Source: Chitinophagaceae bacterium (GTDB lineage Bacteria; Bacteroidota; Bacteroidia; Chitinophagales; Chitinophagaceae). From it: a stretch of DNA of 54,718 nucleotides. This document shows positions 43,030-51,360 of the stretch, piece after piece. The stretch is taken from contig JALHNJ010000016.1 in assembly GCA_022843585.1 (NCBI GenBank), positions 1 to 54,718 on the forward strand, written 5' to 3'. Every line of letters starts with the position of its first letter. The first letter of the stretch is position 1. Under the pieces are notes generated by a model that had not been told where the DNA came from, ran no database searches, and was given only the letters and a program-made list of their open reading frames with translations. The position numbers and the translations under genes are program-made.

Positions 43030-43106
43030 TTCTTGCAAATAGTCTTCTGGTTTTCGAAAGCCATGTAATTGTACAAAATGTAATCTGGACAAATTTGCAA
43101 TCCTAA
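43030..43106 (+). pseudogene. 5' scrap of the duplicated outer-membrane barrel gene
   Basis: TCTTGCAAATAGTCTTCTGG, then TTTTCGAAAGCCATGTAATT and GTACAAAATGTAATCTGGAC parallel the first 70 bases of the barrel gene at 14920 (TCTTGGTAATTGGTCTTATG, TTTTCAAAAACTATGCAACT, GCACAAAATGTAAACTGGGC). QNVIWTNL corresponds to QNVNWASL. The fragment is frameshifted and then stops matching. Confidence 0.55.
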
Positions 43107-43275
43107 CGAGGTACGGGATATAGTAATAAGTAAGTTTTTAATAAATGATACAAAAATTGAGATTGGTGGATTAGTTTTTCAAATTGACAAGTTAGACAAT
43201 GCTGAGTTAGTAATCAGAAACTCAGACATTCTTAATGGTGTACTATATGAAAACCAAATAACGATTGGAAATTAA
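43084..43275 (+). pseudogene. coding-like fragment without start
   Basis: 63 codons open between stops: NPNEVRDIVISKFLINDTKI, then EIGGLVFQIDKLDNAELVIR and NSDILNGVLYENQITIGN. The composition is strongly protein-like, but no ATG, GTG or TTG is present near its 5' end, and it follows the barrel scrap directly. It is probably the tail of a gene that was joined to the scrap by a deletion. No family is recognised. Confidence 0.35.
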
Positions 43276-43306
43276 TAAATATAAAATACTATATGCCATA
43301 TAAACA

Positions 43307-44380
43307 ATGCAAAAAAGACAATTAAAATATACTTCGGATATTGGAAATGATTTTTTCAAGGAGTTAAAGGTCAAAGTACATTCTTACTTTGAGGATAATG
43401 GTATATCTCAATACGCTAATAAAAGTATGGTTATAAAATCTTGCATAATAATATTAACTTTTCTAGCGTCATACTACCTTATTCTATTTACGAAAATACT
43501 AGCATTATATAAGTTAATATTATGTGTGGTACATGGTGTAAGCATTGCTGCTATTGGGTTCAATATTGCACATGATGCTGGCCATCAAGCTTATTTTGCA
43601 AATAAGAAATACAATAAGCTGTTATTTGTGATAATGGATATTATCGGCTCTAATTCATATATGTGGGATATTAAGCACAATAAAGCCCATCATATTTATA
43701 CTAATGTTCATTCCTTTGATGAAGATATAACCGGGGCATATTTATTACGCCTTTCGCCACACTCATCGCTGAACCGTGTAAACAAATTCCAATTCATTTA
43801 CGCTTGGTTTCTTTACTTATTTATATACCTGCATATTGTATGGGTGTACAATTTTCAGCAGTTTTTAAGCACAAGCTTCGGCCCTTTTAAAAACATTTCA
43901 CATTCTACTAAAGAATGGGTTAGGTTAATTTTTTGGAAACTGGTTTATATCTTTTACGCTATATATTTACCAGTCACAGTTTTAGATATTTCGTGGTATC
44001 AGTTTCTGCTTGGTTATTTTATTGTTTGTGCATCCGCAGGGTTTTTATTGGCAATTGTTTTTTACTTGGGGCATTGTGTAGAAAAGACCAATGAGTTCCC
44101 AGTGCCATACAATGAGCAATTGAAAACCAGTTGGGCAACCCAACAAATGAATTCTACCTGCAACTTTGCCACAAACAGTAAAATACTAACTTGGATAACA
44201 GGCGGTTTAAACTTTCAAATTGAACATCACTTATTCCCCAATATTTGCAGTATTCATTATCCTCAAATAAGCAAGATTGTGATTATTGCAGCCGAAAAAC
44301 ACCAGCTACCTTATATTGTTTACCCAACATTTTTTAGCGCCATTAAGTCGCATTTTAAAATGCTCAAAAAATTGGGATAA
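43307..44380 (+). CDS. membrane fatty-acid/acyl-lipid desaturase
   Basis: 357 residues with the three histidine boxes of membrane di-iron desaturases: HDAGH (89-93), HNKAHH (124-129) and QIEHH (304-308). The QIEHH form of the third box is that of front-end (delta-5/6-like) desaturases, here without a fused cytochrome b5 domain. Four to six membrane helices lie between the boxes. It should introduce a double bond in an acyl chain at the inner membrane; position and substrate cannot be read. It is followed after 22 bases by a hydroxylase gene, probably in an operon. Confidence 0.9.
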   Translation: MQKRQLKYTSDIGNDFFKELKVKVHSYFEDNGISQYANKSMVIKSCIIILTFLASYYLILFTKILALYKLILCVVHGVSIAAIGFNIAHDAGHQAYFANKKYNKLLFVIMDIIGSNSYMWDIKHNKAHHIYTNVHSFDEDITGAYLLRLSPHSSLNRVNKFQFIYAWFLYLFIYLHIVWVYNFQQFLSTSFGPFKNISHSTKEWVRLIFWKLVYIFYAIYLPVTVLDISWYQFLLGYFIVCASAGFLLAIVFYLGHCVEKTNEFPVPYNEQLKTSWATQQMNSTCNFATNSKILTWITGGLNFQIEHHLFPNICSIHYPQISKIVIIAAEKHQLPYIVYPTFFSAIKSHFKMLKKLG

Positions 44381-44402
44381 AGTCCCTCATCTCAAAATTA
44401 AC

Positions 44403-45110
44403 ATGGCATTTAAAAAGAAAATAATTATAACACTAAGCCGATTCTTCAATTGGTATTTTGATTTTTATACCGGAGGAAAAAGAAGACCCGTTTTCTTTAA
44501 GGTTGCAGAAACTTGTAAGGAGTTAAAAATTATCGAAGAAAATATTAAGCTGGTTGAAACGGAGTTAAAGCAAATTCTCAGGGATGAGGAAACTATCCCA
44601 AGTTATCATGATATTGACTCTTTACAATACGTAATATCTGCAATTAAAAGTCCCGAGAAAAAGTGGAAAACATTTATGTTGTATATGATGGGTGATTTTT
44701 CTGAAACTGCACTTGTACAATGTTCACACACTTGTAAGTTATTGAAGCAAATTCCCAGTTTGTACCAGTCATTTTTTTCAATACTAGAGCCCAAAAAAGA
44801 AATTCCAATCCATAAAGGGCTTTATCGTGGTTATATCAGATATCATTTAGCCTTAGAAACACCACAAAAAAATGCTCCGGTATTTAGGATTAAGGATATG
44901 GAATACACCTGGCGCAAAGGTGAAAGTATTTTATTTGATGATAGCTGGGAGCATGAAGTGGTAAACAAAGCAGACGAAAGGAGAATTGTATTAATCATTG
45001 ATATTTATCGCCCCATGCCTTACCTGCCAGATAAGATTAATCATTTAGTAACAAAATATTTAATAAAGAGATTTTATGCTAATAAAGTGCTAAAGAAATT
45101 GATGCACTAA
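44403..45110 (+). CDS. aspartyl/asparaginyl beta-hydroxylase family (LpxO-like) dioxygenase
   Basis: 235 residues from ATG 44403; the in-frame ATG at 44286 is inside the desaturase and is rejected. The N terminus is basic and hydrophobic (KKKIIITLSRFFNWYFDFYT). The Asp_Arg_Hydrox core has IPIHKGLYRGYIRYHLAL (first iron His), ESILFDDSWEHEVVNKADER (second His) and RIVLIIDIYRP (Arg for oxoglutarate), the expected H...H...R set. Members hydroxylate lipid A acyl chains, ornithine lipids or peptides. Its position after a desaturase supports a lipid substrate (inference). Confidence 0.85.
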   Translation: MAFKKKIIITLSRFFNWYFDFYTGGKRRPVFFKVAETCKELKIIEENIKLVETELKQILRDEETIPSYHDIDSLQYVISAIKSPEKKWKTFMLYMMGDFSETALVQCSHTCKLLKQIPSLYQSFFSILEPKKEIPIHKGLYRGYIRYHLALETPQKNAPVFRIKDMEYTWRKGESILFDDSWEHEVVNKADERRIVLIIDIYRPMPYLPDKINHLVTKYLIKRFYANKVLKKLMH

Positions 45111-45153
45111 ATCAACAAAAAGTAACAAGTTTTTTTAAAAAATGGAAGTACCC

Positions 45154-45179
45154 AACCTTTTACTGTTTTGCTGGGTACT
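45154..45179 (+). promoter_or_regulatory. candidate ECF-sigma promoter P1
   Basis: AACCTTTTAC (-35, 45154) and GGGTACT (-10, GTACT at 45175), 21 bases start to start. It lies 37 bases before the BACON lipoprotein start. The AGTACCC/GGGTACT arms also form an inverted repeat. Compare the sites at 47651, 51617 and 52261. Confidence 0.5.
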
Positions 45180-45215
45180 ATTAGAAATAACATTTTTGGT
45201 CAAAACCATAGAATT

Positions 45216-45605
45216 ATGAAAAATACAGTTTTAGCAATATTGGTGGTTGCATTAAATTTTATAACAAATGGCTGTTCTAAAGACGGATTAGACAATACAA
45301 AGCATCATTTAAAGTTTAGCCGGGCCTATGTACATATTACCAATAAGCTGGGGTCTGCAAACACCATTAAATTGGAGTCGGATTTAAAATGGAAACTCAG
45401 TTTCGATACACCGGCGCCAGATTGGTTAAACATTAACAAAATGAGTGGCATTAACTGCGACTCAATATTAATAACAGCCACAAAAGCAAACAACACTGCT
45501 AAATATAAAATTGCTATACTAACTGCTGTGGCAGTTGATGAACCCACTATTTTGCCAGCACAACTCACTATTGTGCAATATGACTCAACATATAAAGGAA
45601 AGTGA
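45216..45605 (+). CDS. BACON-domain lipoprotein
   Basis: 129 residues from ATG 45216 (an in-frame ATG at 45168 lies inside the promoter element). Lipobox FITNGC gives the lipidated Cys at 20. The mature domain follows the BACON pattern: SDLKWKLSFDTPAPDWLNIN, then MSGINCDSILITATKANNTA and PAQLTIVQYD. BACON domains are Ig-like modules thought to bind carbohydrate or mucin. As a stand-alone lipoprotein it is probably outer-membrane anchored. It precedes another lipoprotein by 28 bases and has a candidate ECF promoter. Confidence 0.75.
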   Translation: MKNTVLAILVVALNFITNGCSKDGLDNTKHHLKFSRAYVHITNKLGSANTIKLESDLKWKLSFDTPAPDWLNINKMSGINCDSILITATKANNTAKYKIAILTAVAVDEPTILPAQLTIVQYDSTYKGK

Positions 45606-45633
45606 ACAAATTATATCTCTCTAATAAATTGAA

Positions 45634-46461
45634 ATGTATATAAAAATTATCTCCGCTTTAGTGTTAGCATCATTGATACTTTCTTGCAAAACATCTATAA
45701 AGCTTGCCGTACCACAAGCGTTTAAGCAGGAGGCTGATATGCATCATGTAAGTGGTGCAAGAGGAAATAAAATGAAGATGGATAACTATAGTATTTCAAA
45801 AATTAAACGAGGTATTCACATGGCTTATCCGGGTTGGAATCGTGGTTTTTTTCTTGAAAATATTTTTCTAAATCAAATTGGTTTGGAAAAAAAGGAGCAT
45901 GTTAAAAAAGAAAAAGCAAAGTTTAGGTACACGGTTACTGATGGTACCAACACCCTAGATGTATTTGGTAAAGAGCAACAGCTTTTTCGGAGTACAGAAT
46001 ACAAGTTGCTGGGGAGAGAAAGTAATATTTTTAACTCATGGGAACGGGTACAACAATATCAATATATTTTTTCTGTAGGCATTCATAGCGAAACGGCTGG
46101 TATAAATAATTGGGAATTACTAATGACTAATTTATATGACAGACGAAAAGATACAGTAAACAGCTTGTTTACTGTTATACGACCTGATGAAAGCGGTTTG
46201 GCTACAAACGGGAAGGATACCTTTTATGTTAAGCCCGTAAGTCTTAAAAATACGGAAAGTGAAAAAGGTATAATAGGTAAACTGCCGTTTCAAGTATTGT
46301 CGGGCTATGAAGTGAGCACCAGCGATGGGGTTATTTCCATAATAGATTTAATTGACAGTAATATTTGGTTTTATAAACAACTTGAAGCAAGTGATAAACT
46401 TGTGATTACTGCTATTGCAACATCTTTATTTGCCCGACGGGTAAGCAATACTAACTGGTAA
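45634..46461 (+). CDS. lipoprotein of unknown function
   Basis: 275 residues with lipobox LILSC (Cys 18). The mature protein is beta-rich with a helical start (NYSISKIKRGIHMAYPGWNR, then KEKAKFRYTVTDGTNTLDVF and YIFSVGIHSETAGINNWELL) and a C-terminal SNIWFYKQLEASDKLVITAI. I do not recognise the family. It lies between the BACON lipoprotein and an ECF sigma gene that starts 14 bases after it, so it is probably part of the sigma-controlled unit. Confidence 0.7.
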   Translation: MYIKIISALVLASLILSCKTSIKLAVPQAFKQEADMHHVSGARGNKMKMDNYSISKIKRGIHMAYPGWNRGFFLENIFLNQIGLEKKEHVKKEKAKFRYTVTDGTNTLDVFGKEQQLFRSTEYKLLGRESNIFNSWERVQQYQYIFSVGIHSETAGINNWELLMTNLYDRRKDTVNSLFTVIRPDESGLATNGKDTFYVKPVSLKNTESEKGIIGKLPFQVLSGYEVSTSDGVISIIDLIDSNIWFYKQLEASDKLVITAIATSLFARRVSNTNW

Positions 46462-46475
46462 CTGATTTATTTTAT

Positions 46476-47012
46476 TTGACAGAACAAGATGTAGATATAT
46501 TAATTACGCAATGCACCAGTGGCAACCGCAGGGCACAACAGCAGCTTTACCAGCAGTTGTATGGTTTTGCTATGAGTATATCTATGCGGTATGCTATTGA
46601 CAAGCATGAGGCAGCAGATATCATGAGTCATTCGTTTGTAAAAATGTTTCGAAGCCTTAATAGTTTTAATACAGCAAAAGGAAGTATTTATGCCTGGCTT
46701 AAAAAAATTGTTATTAACGAAGCTATTGACTTAATAAAAAAACGCAGCCAATTCAGCATAATGGAAATTGAAACAGTAGCTGAGCCTTCGATTAGCAATA
46801 GTTTTATTGAAAAAATAGAAGCCGCTGCACTAATGGATATAATTAAGAAACTACCGCCTGCAACACATGCCGTATTTGTGTTGTACGCTATAGATGGATA
46901 TGCCCATAAAGAAATAGCAATACAGCTACAAATAAGTGAGGGTACCAGTAAATGGCATTTAAGTGAAGCAAGAAAATTTTTACAACAAAAAATACAAGGG
47001 ATAAAAAAATAG
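46476..47012 (+). CDS. ECF-type RNA polymerase sigma factor (module 1)
   Basis: 178 residues. The only sensible start is TTG 46476 (MTEQDVDILITQCTSGNRRA), since no ATG lies near the conserved N terminus. Region 2: QQQLYQQLYGFAMSISMRYA, then EAADIMSHSFVKMFRSLNSF; region 4: LPPATHAVFVLYAIDGYAHK, then IAIQLQISEGTSKWHLSEAR. The A.LGISEGTSK..L..AR ending is typical of the Bacteroidota ECF group. It ends in a TAGTG overlap with the next gene, a candidate anti-sigma factor. Confidence 0.9.
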   Translation: MTEQDVDILITQCTSGNRRAQQQLYQQLYGFAMSISMRYAIDKHEAADIMSHSFVKMFRSLNSFNTAKGSIYAWLKKIVINEAIDLIKKRSQFSIMEIETVAEPSISNSFIEKIEAAALMDIIKKLPPATHAVFVLYAIDGYAHKEIAIQLQISEGTSKWHLSEARKFLQQKIQGIKK

Positions 47013-47617
47013 TGAACAAACCTGCATCATACGAAATTGCAATAACAGAAAAACTACAGAAGTTACCTGTGCCTGATATGATGGATACTATTTGGAACAG
47101 TATTGAACGGCAGTTAGATGAAGATTTACCAGTAAATGATGATACTGCCCCTAATAATGGCCCACATAGCGGAGGCATGAGCGGTGTAACTAAAATAATA
47201 GGTGGCACGGCTATAATAATTACGGCTGTGGTAATAGTTTATTACTCCTTAAAAAAGCATGATGTGCCTAAAAGTAACAATACTTTACCCCTAATAGAAC
47301 TACCACAACCACCAAGGAAAAATACAGAACAATCAATAAAGGATTTGCGACCTGAGACGATTGAATACAAATCAGTTGAGTTACCTAAAAATAAGAAACT
47401 TGATACTATGTTAAAGCTAACACTTCTGCCAATACCTATCCCTGTAACACGGTCTGTTGCTGATTCTTTAAAAAGAGATTCTATACAGAACCAAATGCTT
47501 CCACAGGTTATCTTGCCTAAGCCAGATTCACAGGCAGGGCCGGTACAAAAAAAGCCAAAGGGAGTTAAAGGTATTACACCAGATGATTACAAGATAAAAG
47601 GAGGCAGCAAAAATTAA
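47012..47617 (+). CDS. putative anti-sigma-like single-pass membrane protein (module 1)
   Basis: 201 residues from GTG 47012, overlapping the sigma stop by one base. The cytoplasmic N terminus has the conserved-looking YEIAITEKLQKLPVPDMMDT and IWNSIERQLDEDLP helix, then one membrane helix (KIIGGTAIIITAVVIVYYSL, about 60-79), followed by a Pro/Lys-rich periplasmic tail with a DSLKRDSIQNQ segment and a final GVKGITPDDYKIKGG. The gene position and the VPDMMDTIW.SIE motif suggest an anti-sigma factor, but no classical zinc motif is present, so the role is inferred. Confidence 0.65.
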   Translation: MNKPASYEIAITEKLQKLPVPDMMDTIWNSIERQLDEDLPVNDDTAPNNGPHSGGMSGVTKIIGGTAIIITAVVIVYYSLKKHDVPKSNNTLPLIELPQPPRKNTEQSIKDLRPETIEYKSVELPKNKKLDTMLKLTLLPIPIPVTRSVADSLKRDSIQNQMLPQVILPKPDSQAGPVQKKPKGVKGITPDDYKIKGGSKN

Positions 47618-47650
47618 TGCGGTGACCTGAATAGAATTTTTAAAAACACC

Positions 47651-47676
47651 AACCCTTTTCGCTACCCCTGTGTCAT
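47651..47676 (+). promoter_or_regulatory. candidate ECF-sigma promoter P2
   Basis: AACCCTTTTC (47651) and TGTGTCAT (GTCAT at 47672), 21 bases start to start, 36-42 bases before the lipoprotein start. It is preceded by the A-rich TTTTTAAAAACACC. Confidence 0.55.
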
Positions 47677-47712
47677 TATGATGTAAACAATAATTTATAA
47701 CAAAAAATAAAA

Positions 47713-48210
47713 ATGAATATGAAAAAACTTTTTGGATTTATTATGATAATAGTGTTTTTGGCATCATGCCAAAAAGAAGCTGTAGTTACTGAAGAACCGT
47801 CTTTAACTGGCACAGATGCTGTAAAAGGGGCTTTAACAAATACTGATTGGGTGCTAAAGCATACTGCACTTATTTATAGTCCGGATTTAGTTGACAATGG
47901 CGAAGCAGAACCTTGTAAAAGAGATGAAACCTATAGATATAAATTAAATGGAGATACTGATATACAGTTTGGAAACGTTAACTGTGGTTCTTCTATACCA
48001 GAAATATCAGGTAGCTATGGCACATGGGAATTACAGTCAAACGGAACTGTTATAAAGCAAATTGTTACCCGTGATGTACCTGGCTTTATTAACGGAGAGA
48101 CTATTTACTGGACAGTGGATTATATCACCGCAAATAAAATGAGAATAAAAACGACAGTAATAGAGCCAGGAAAAACATATGTACAAATGGATACTTACAT
48201 CCGCAAATAA
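47713..48210 (+). CDS. lipocalin-like lipoprotein
   Basis: 165 residues (start ATG 47713 or 47719). Lipobox FLASC near 19-20, then KEAVVTEE. The mature domain has the lipocalin-like pattern found in many Bacteroidota lipoproteins: TNTDWVLKHTALIYSPDLVD, a Cys-containing strand CKRDETYRYKLNGDTDIQFG, GSYGTWELQSNGTVIKQIVT and IYWTVDYITANKMRIKTTVI. It is probably outer-membrane anchored. A candidate ECF promoter lies directly upstream, suggesting control by module 1 or 2. Confidence 0.75.
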   Translation: MNMKKLFGFIMIIVFLASCQKEAVVTEEPSLTGTDAVKGALTNTDWVLKHTALIYSPDLVDNGEAEPCKRDETYRYKLNGDTDIQFGNVNCGSSIPEISGSYGTWELQSNGTVIKQIVTRDVPGFINGETIYWTVDYITANKMRIKTTVIEPGKTYVQMDTYIRK

Positions 48211-48261
48211 TTTAGTTCGAAATCAAATTTAAGCGGCTGGAATTGCATTAAAAGAAAATTT

Positions 48262-48834
48262 ATGAAAGTAACACAAAACAAACCGGTCTCTATTTTACTG
48301 GCTCAGTTAATTTTATTACTTTCTTTTAGCCCGGTACCTGCTCAGCAAAGTTTAAAACCAAAAAACTTTGCCGGGGTAAATGCTTCTATCCTTTGGAATA
48401 CTACTGGCATTTCAGCCGGCATTTCAGGCGAAAGGATAATTGTCTCAAAGAAGAACACTGAATTATCAATAAAAGGTGTACATGAATTTCGACACGGCTT
48501 TGGAAACCTGCTTTATTTCAGCGGCAGTCAAGGTATAAGAAGTGCAGAAACCAGCTTAATAGTTGATGGTTATTTATTTACCGGCAAGAAGAAATCTAAC
48601 AGAGGCTTTTTTATATCTGTTGGCACCGGGGCTATTCATTCTAACTGGACATTTAATACTGGTGGCAGTATCAATTACCTGAAGCCGGTTACTGAATTTG
48701 GGCTTGGGTTTAAATTCAGGCTAAGTGATAATATGGCTTTGCAATGGAGGAACGACTTAAGGTTAATTTCTCCTCAGCCAGAAGGTGGAGGTACTGGTGC
48801 TGTTACAACCACAACTTTGGCTTTAGGATTTTAA
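48262..48834 (+). CDS. exported outer-membrane-like protein
   Basis: 190 residues with a signal peptide (ILLAQLILLLSFSPVPAQ). Strand-like segments alternate: FAGVNASILWNTTGISAGIS, TELSIKGVHEFRHGFGNLLY, GFFISVGTGAIHSNWTFNTG, NMALQWRNDLRLISPQPEGG and a C-terminal TTTLALGF ending in Phe, a usual outer-membrane barrel end. Probably a small beta-barrel of 8-10 strands. It follows the lipocalin-like lipoprotein by 51 bases, likely in one unit. Confidence 0.65.
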   Translation: MKVTQNKPVSILLAQLILLLSFSPVPAQQSLKPKNFAGVNASILWNTTGISAGISGERIIVSKKNTELSIKGVHEFRHGFGNLLYFSGSQGIRSAETSLIVDGYLFTGKKKSNRGFFISVGTGAIHSNWTFNTGGSINYLKPVTEFGLGFKFRLSDNMALQWRNDLRLISPQPEGGGTGAVTTTTLALGF

Positions 48835-48906
48835 CAGTTACTTCATTATTAAATGTCGAAATTTTTTCTATTTGAAAATTAAACTTACTCACAAAAACAA
48901 TTTATT

Positions 48907-49335
48907 ATGAAAAAGACAATTTTATCAATCGCATTCCTTATTGTAACAACAATGTCTTGTAAAAAAGACGACGGCACCCCTGATACCTGTAGTAATGATG
49001 TGACAACTATTGCTGGCTCTTACAAAGTAACCGCTATTAAGTACAAGATAAACAGTACATCACCTGAACAGGATTTTTTTGCGGCACTTCCTGCCTGCGA
49101 AAAAGATGATATCATTATACTTAATACTAATGGCACTGCCAACTACCAGGATGCAGGTACAGCCTGTACACCCAACAATAGTTATTCAAGCACCTGGGCA
49201 TTAAATGGTAACTCAATAACTATTGATGGTACGCCGGGAAACATTCAGTCGTTTGACTGCAGGACTTTAGTGGTATCAGCTTCAGGAGCTTTTGTTCCTG
49301 GTGATATTTTTACTGTCACTTATGAAAAGCAATAG
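48907..49335 (+). CDS. lipocalin-like lipoprotein (intact paralogue)
   Basis: 142 residues. Lipobox TTMSC (Cys 18), KKDDGTPDTC. Beta-rich domain: ITSIAGSYKVTAIK-like start, FAALPACEKDDIIILNTNGT, YQDAGTACTPNNSYSSTWAL, FDCRTLVVSASGAFVPGDIF and TVTYEKQ at the end. The conserved C..DD..... N..G...... and SYSSTW marks fit the lipocalin-like fold. It is closely related to the protein at 52304, which has a broken end. It lies in the zone between the two ECF modules. Confidence 0.78.
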   Translation: MKKTILSIAFLIVTTMSCKKDDGTPDTCSNDVTTIAGSYKVTAIKYKINSTSPEQDFFAALPACEKDDIIILNTNGTANYQDAGTACTPNNSYSSTWALNGNSITIDGTPGNIQSFDCRTLVVSASGAFVPGDIFTVTYEKQ

Positions 49336-49384
49336 TATCAATAGCAAATAAAAATAACTTGCTTAACAACATTATTTTTTAAAA

Positions 49385-50140
49385 ATGGGTAGAATGAAAT
49401 TTATTTTTTTATCGCTGTTACTGGTTACTTCTGCTGGAGTGTTTTCACAGCAGATTAATTACCCTACAGATAAAATATACTTAAATGATAGTGTTACCGT
49501 ATATGATGGCTTAATTATTGAGCAAGCACCGGCAAAATATGTAAAAATTGTGAGAACAAAAGAGAAGGATACTGTACAGGTACAAATGAAAGATATATGG
49601 AAGATGTTAAGAATTCATCCAGTGCAACAAGCTCCTGTGAAGGCAGAACCGACAAAGAAACAAAAAGTTAAAAACAGATTTGTATTTGCTGAAGTATTAG
49701 GTAGCGGCGGATTGTATTCTTTCAACTATGATTTTAGATTTGATAAAACCATTATTAGTAAATGGGGACTAAGAGCAGGAGTTGAATACCTGCCATTGAA
49801 TACCTATAACTTTTCTGGCGATAAGCTAACATACAGTACCGTTTTGTTTCCCTTTATGGTTAGCTATCTAATTGGAAAGAAAAATAAATTTTTGGAGCTT
49901 GGCCTTGGGGCAGTATATGTTTTTAAATGGAAGCATAAAAAGCTGAAGTCGGAAGAGTATGAATATTTCATCCGGAATATTAACAGGCGAATACCAAAAT
50001 CTTATGGGGCATTTTCAATTGGCTACAGGCACAATCCTATAAGGGGAAAGATGATGTGGGGTATTGGGGTAACGCCACTTATTGGTAACAGTTTCATCCT
50101 TCCAAATATTGGTATTAAAATCGGGTATAGTATAATATAA
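49385..50140 (+). CDS. outer-membrane protein upstream of ECF module 2
   Basis: 251 residues with a signal peptide ending GVFSQ. A short N-terminal domain (YLNDSVTVYDGLIIEQAPAK, then VKIVRTKEKDTVQVQMKDIW) and a lysine-rich linker precede barrel-like strands (FVFAEVLGSGGLYSFNYDFR, LRAGVEYLPLNTYNFSGDKL, YSTVLFPFMVSYLIG, FLELGLGAVYVF, NIGIKIGYSII at the end). Predicted to be an outer-membrane barrel. It is directly followed by the ECF sigma gene, starting at the base after its stop codon. Confidence 0.7.
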   Translation: MGRMKFIFLSLLLVTSAGVFSQQINYPTDKIYLNDSVTVYDGLIIEQAPAKYVKIVRTKEKDTVQVQMKDIWKMLRIHPVQQAPVKAEPTKKQKVKNRFVFAEVLGSGGLYSFNYDFRFDKTIISKWGLRAGVEYLPLNTYNFSGDKLTYSTVLFPFMVSYLIGKKNKFLELGLGAVYVFKWKHKKLKSEEYEYFIRNINRRIPKSYGAFSIGYRHNPIRGKMMWGIGVTPLIGNSFILPNIGIKIGYSII

Positions 50141-50701
50141 ATGCAAGAGCAAGTTGAATTATATATAAAGGGATGCCTGCAAAAAGACCCGCGTAGTGAA
50201 CAAATGCTTTACAGGTATTGTTTTACAAATTTGATGAAAATTTGTATGCGATACCATGCAAACCAGGATGATGCTACAGCAAGTTTTAATAAAGCAATGC
50301 ACAAGGTGTTTGATAAATTGAAATCATACCGCAAAGAAGGGGCTTTCTTAGGTTGGGTAAGAACAATTGTTGTAAATACCTGCTTGAATGATTTAAGCAG
50401 AGAAATAAAATATTCAGATAGGGAAATTTCAGAAGCTGATGCTGCAATACACCAAACAACACCGGAAGTGTATGCAAATATTTCTGAAAAAGAAATACTG
50501 GAATTAGTACAACAACTGCCTGCTACAACCCGTACAGTATTTAACCTGTATGTAATGGAAGGATACACACATGAGCAGATAGCAAAAGAATTAAAAATTG
50601 CTGCAGGAACATCTAAATGGCAGTTAAACCAGGCAAGAACATTGTTGAAAGATAAATTATCACAGTTAAGTAAAAATGAAATTAGTATTCATGCAAAGTA
50701 A
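50141..50701 (+). CDS. ECF-type RNA polymerase sigma factor (module 2)
   Basis: 186 residues starting directly after the preceding stop. Region 2: LYRYCFTNLMKICMRYHANQ, then DDATASFNKAMHKVFDKLKS; region 4: LVQQLPATTRTVFNLYVMEG, then YTHEQIAKELKIAAGTSKWQ and LNQARTLLKDKL. It is clearly related to the module 1 sigma (same LP..TR.VF.LY...GY.H.EIA core). It overlaps the following anti-sigma-like gene by 11-26 bases, depending on the latter's start. Confidence 0.9.
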   Translation: MQEQVELYIKGCLQKDPRSEQMLYRYCFTNLMKICMRYHANQDDATASFNKAMHKVFDKLKSYRKEGAFLGWVRTIVVNTCLNDLSREIKYSDREISEADAAIHQTTPEVYANISEKEILELVQQLPATTRTVFNLYVMEGYTHEQIAKELKIAAGTSKWQLNQARTLLKDKLSQLSKNEISIHAK

Positions 50702-51287
50702 TGATGAGCAAATATTTGATGGTTTTATCAGGGGCAGGCTTGAAAATGCCACCCCAGATATGATGTTGCTTGACAACTCTTTCAATGCTTTTCTTTTAGA
50801 AAGAAAAGAAAGAATAAAAAGGAGGTGGTTCTTTTGGCTATTTCTATTTTTGTCAGTTTTTATGATACCGTTTGGTTATTACATTATTTCAATCAAAAAC
50901 AATTTGAGAAACACTAATATCGATGTTGGTAAAGAAAATACCTCAATTATTATCAATGATACCAACACTTCTTTAAATACTGAAACCAGGGGGCAAAATA
51001 AATCAACTAACACTTCCTTTACAGGGGAAAAGGAACTGAGAAAATCTGTTCAGATTGATGTTGTTGAAGAAAATAAAAAAGATGTAGATAAATTGCAACA
51101 AAGGAAAATTAATGATAAACCAAATACGGCTGAGCAAAATAGTGTGTTTAGTAAAACTATAGCAGCAGATTCTGCGGCATTGTCTGGTAAGGCTTCACAA
51201 AAAAATATTGTTAGAACAGTTGATTCTGTAATGAAGAAGAAAGATAAAACTGTTGCAAAGACAGATACATTTTATATTGTTTGGTAA
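50691..51287 (+). CDS. putative anti-sigma-like single-pass membrane protein (module 2)
   Basis: 198 residues from ATG 50691 (an in-frame ATG at 50676 would add 5 residues and a longer overlap). The cytoplasmic N terminus ends DMMLLDNSFNAFLLERKERI, a single membrane helix (WFFWLFLFLSVFMIPFGYYI, about 46-65) follows, then a long Asn/Lys/Ser-rich periplasmic tail (TNIDVGKENTSIIINDTNTS). Overlap with the sigma gene, the single helix and the same ATPDMM-like motif seen in module 1 (VPDMMD) suggest an anti-sigma role; no catalytic or zinc motif is visible. Confidence 0.65.
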   Translation: MQSNDEQIFDGFIRGRLENATPDMMLLDNSFNAFLLERKERIKRRWFFWLFLFLSVFMIPFGYYIISIKNNLRNTNIDVGKENTSIIINDTNTSLNTETRGQNKSTNTSFTGEKELRKSVQIDVVEENKKDVDKLQQRKINDKPNTAEQNSVFSKTIAADSAALSGKASQKNIVRTVDSVMKKKDKTVAKTDTFYIVW

Positions 51288-51360
51288 GGCTTTAAGTTTA
51301 CCTGTAAAGTGTTCTTACAGACAGTTTGCTTTTATACCATTTTGCTGGTATTAGTTTCTT

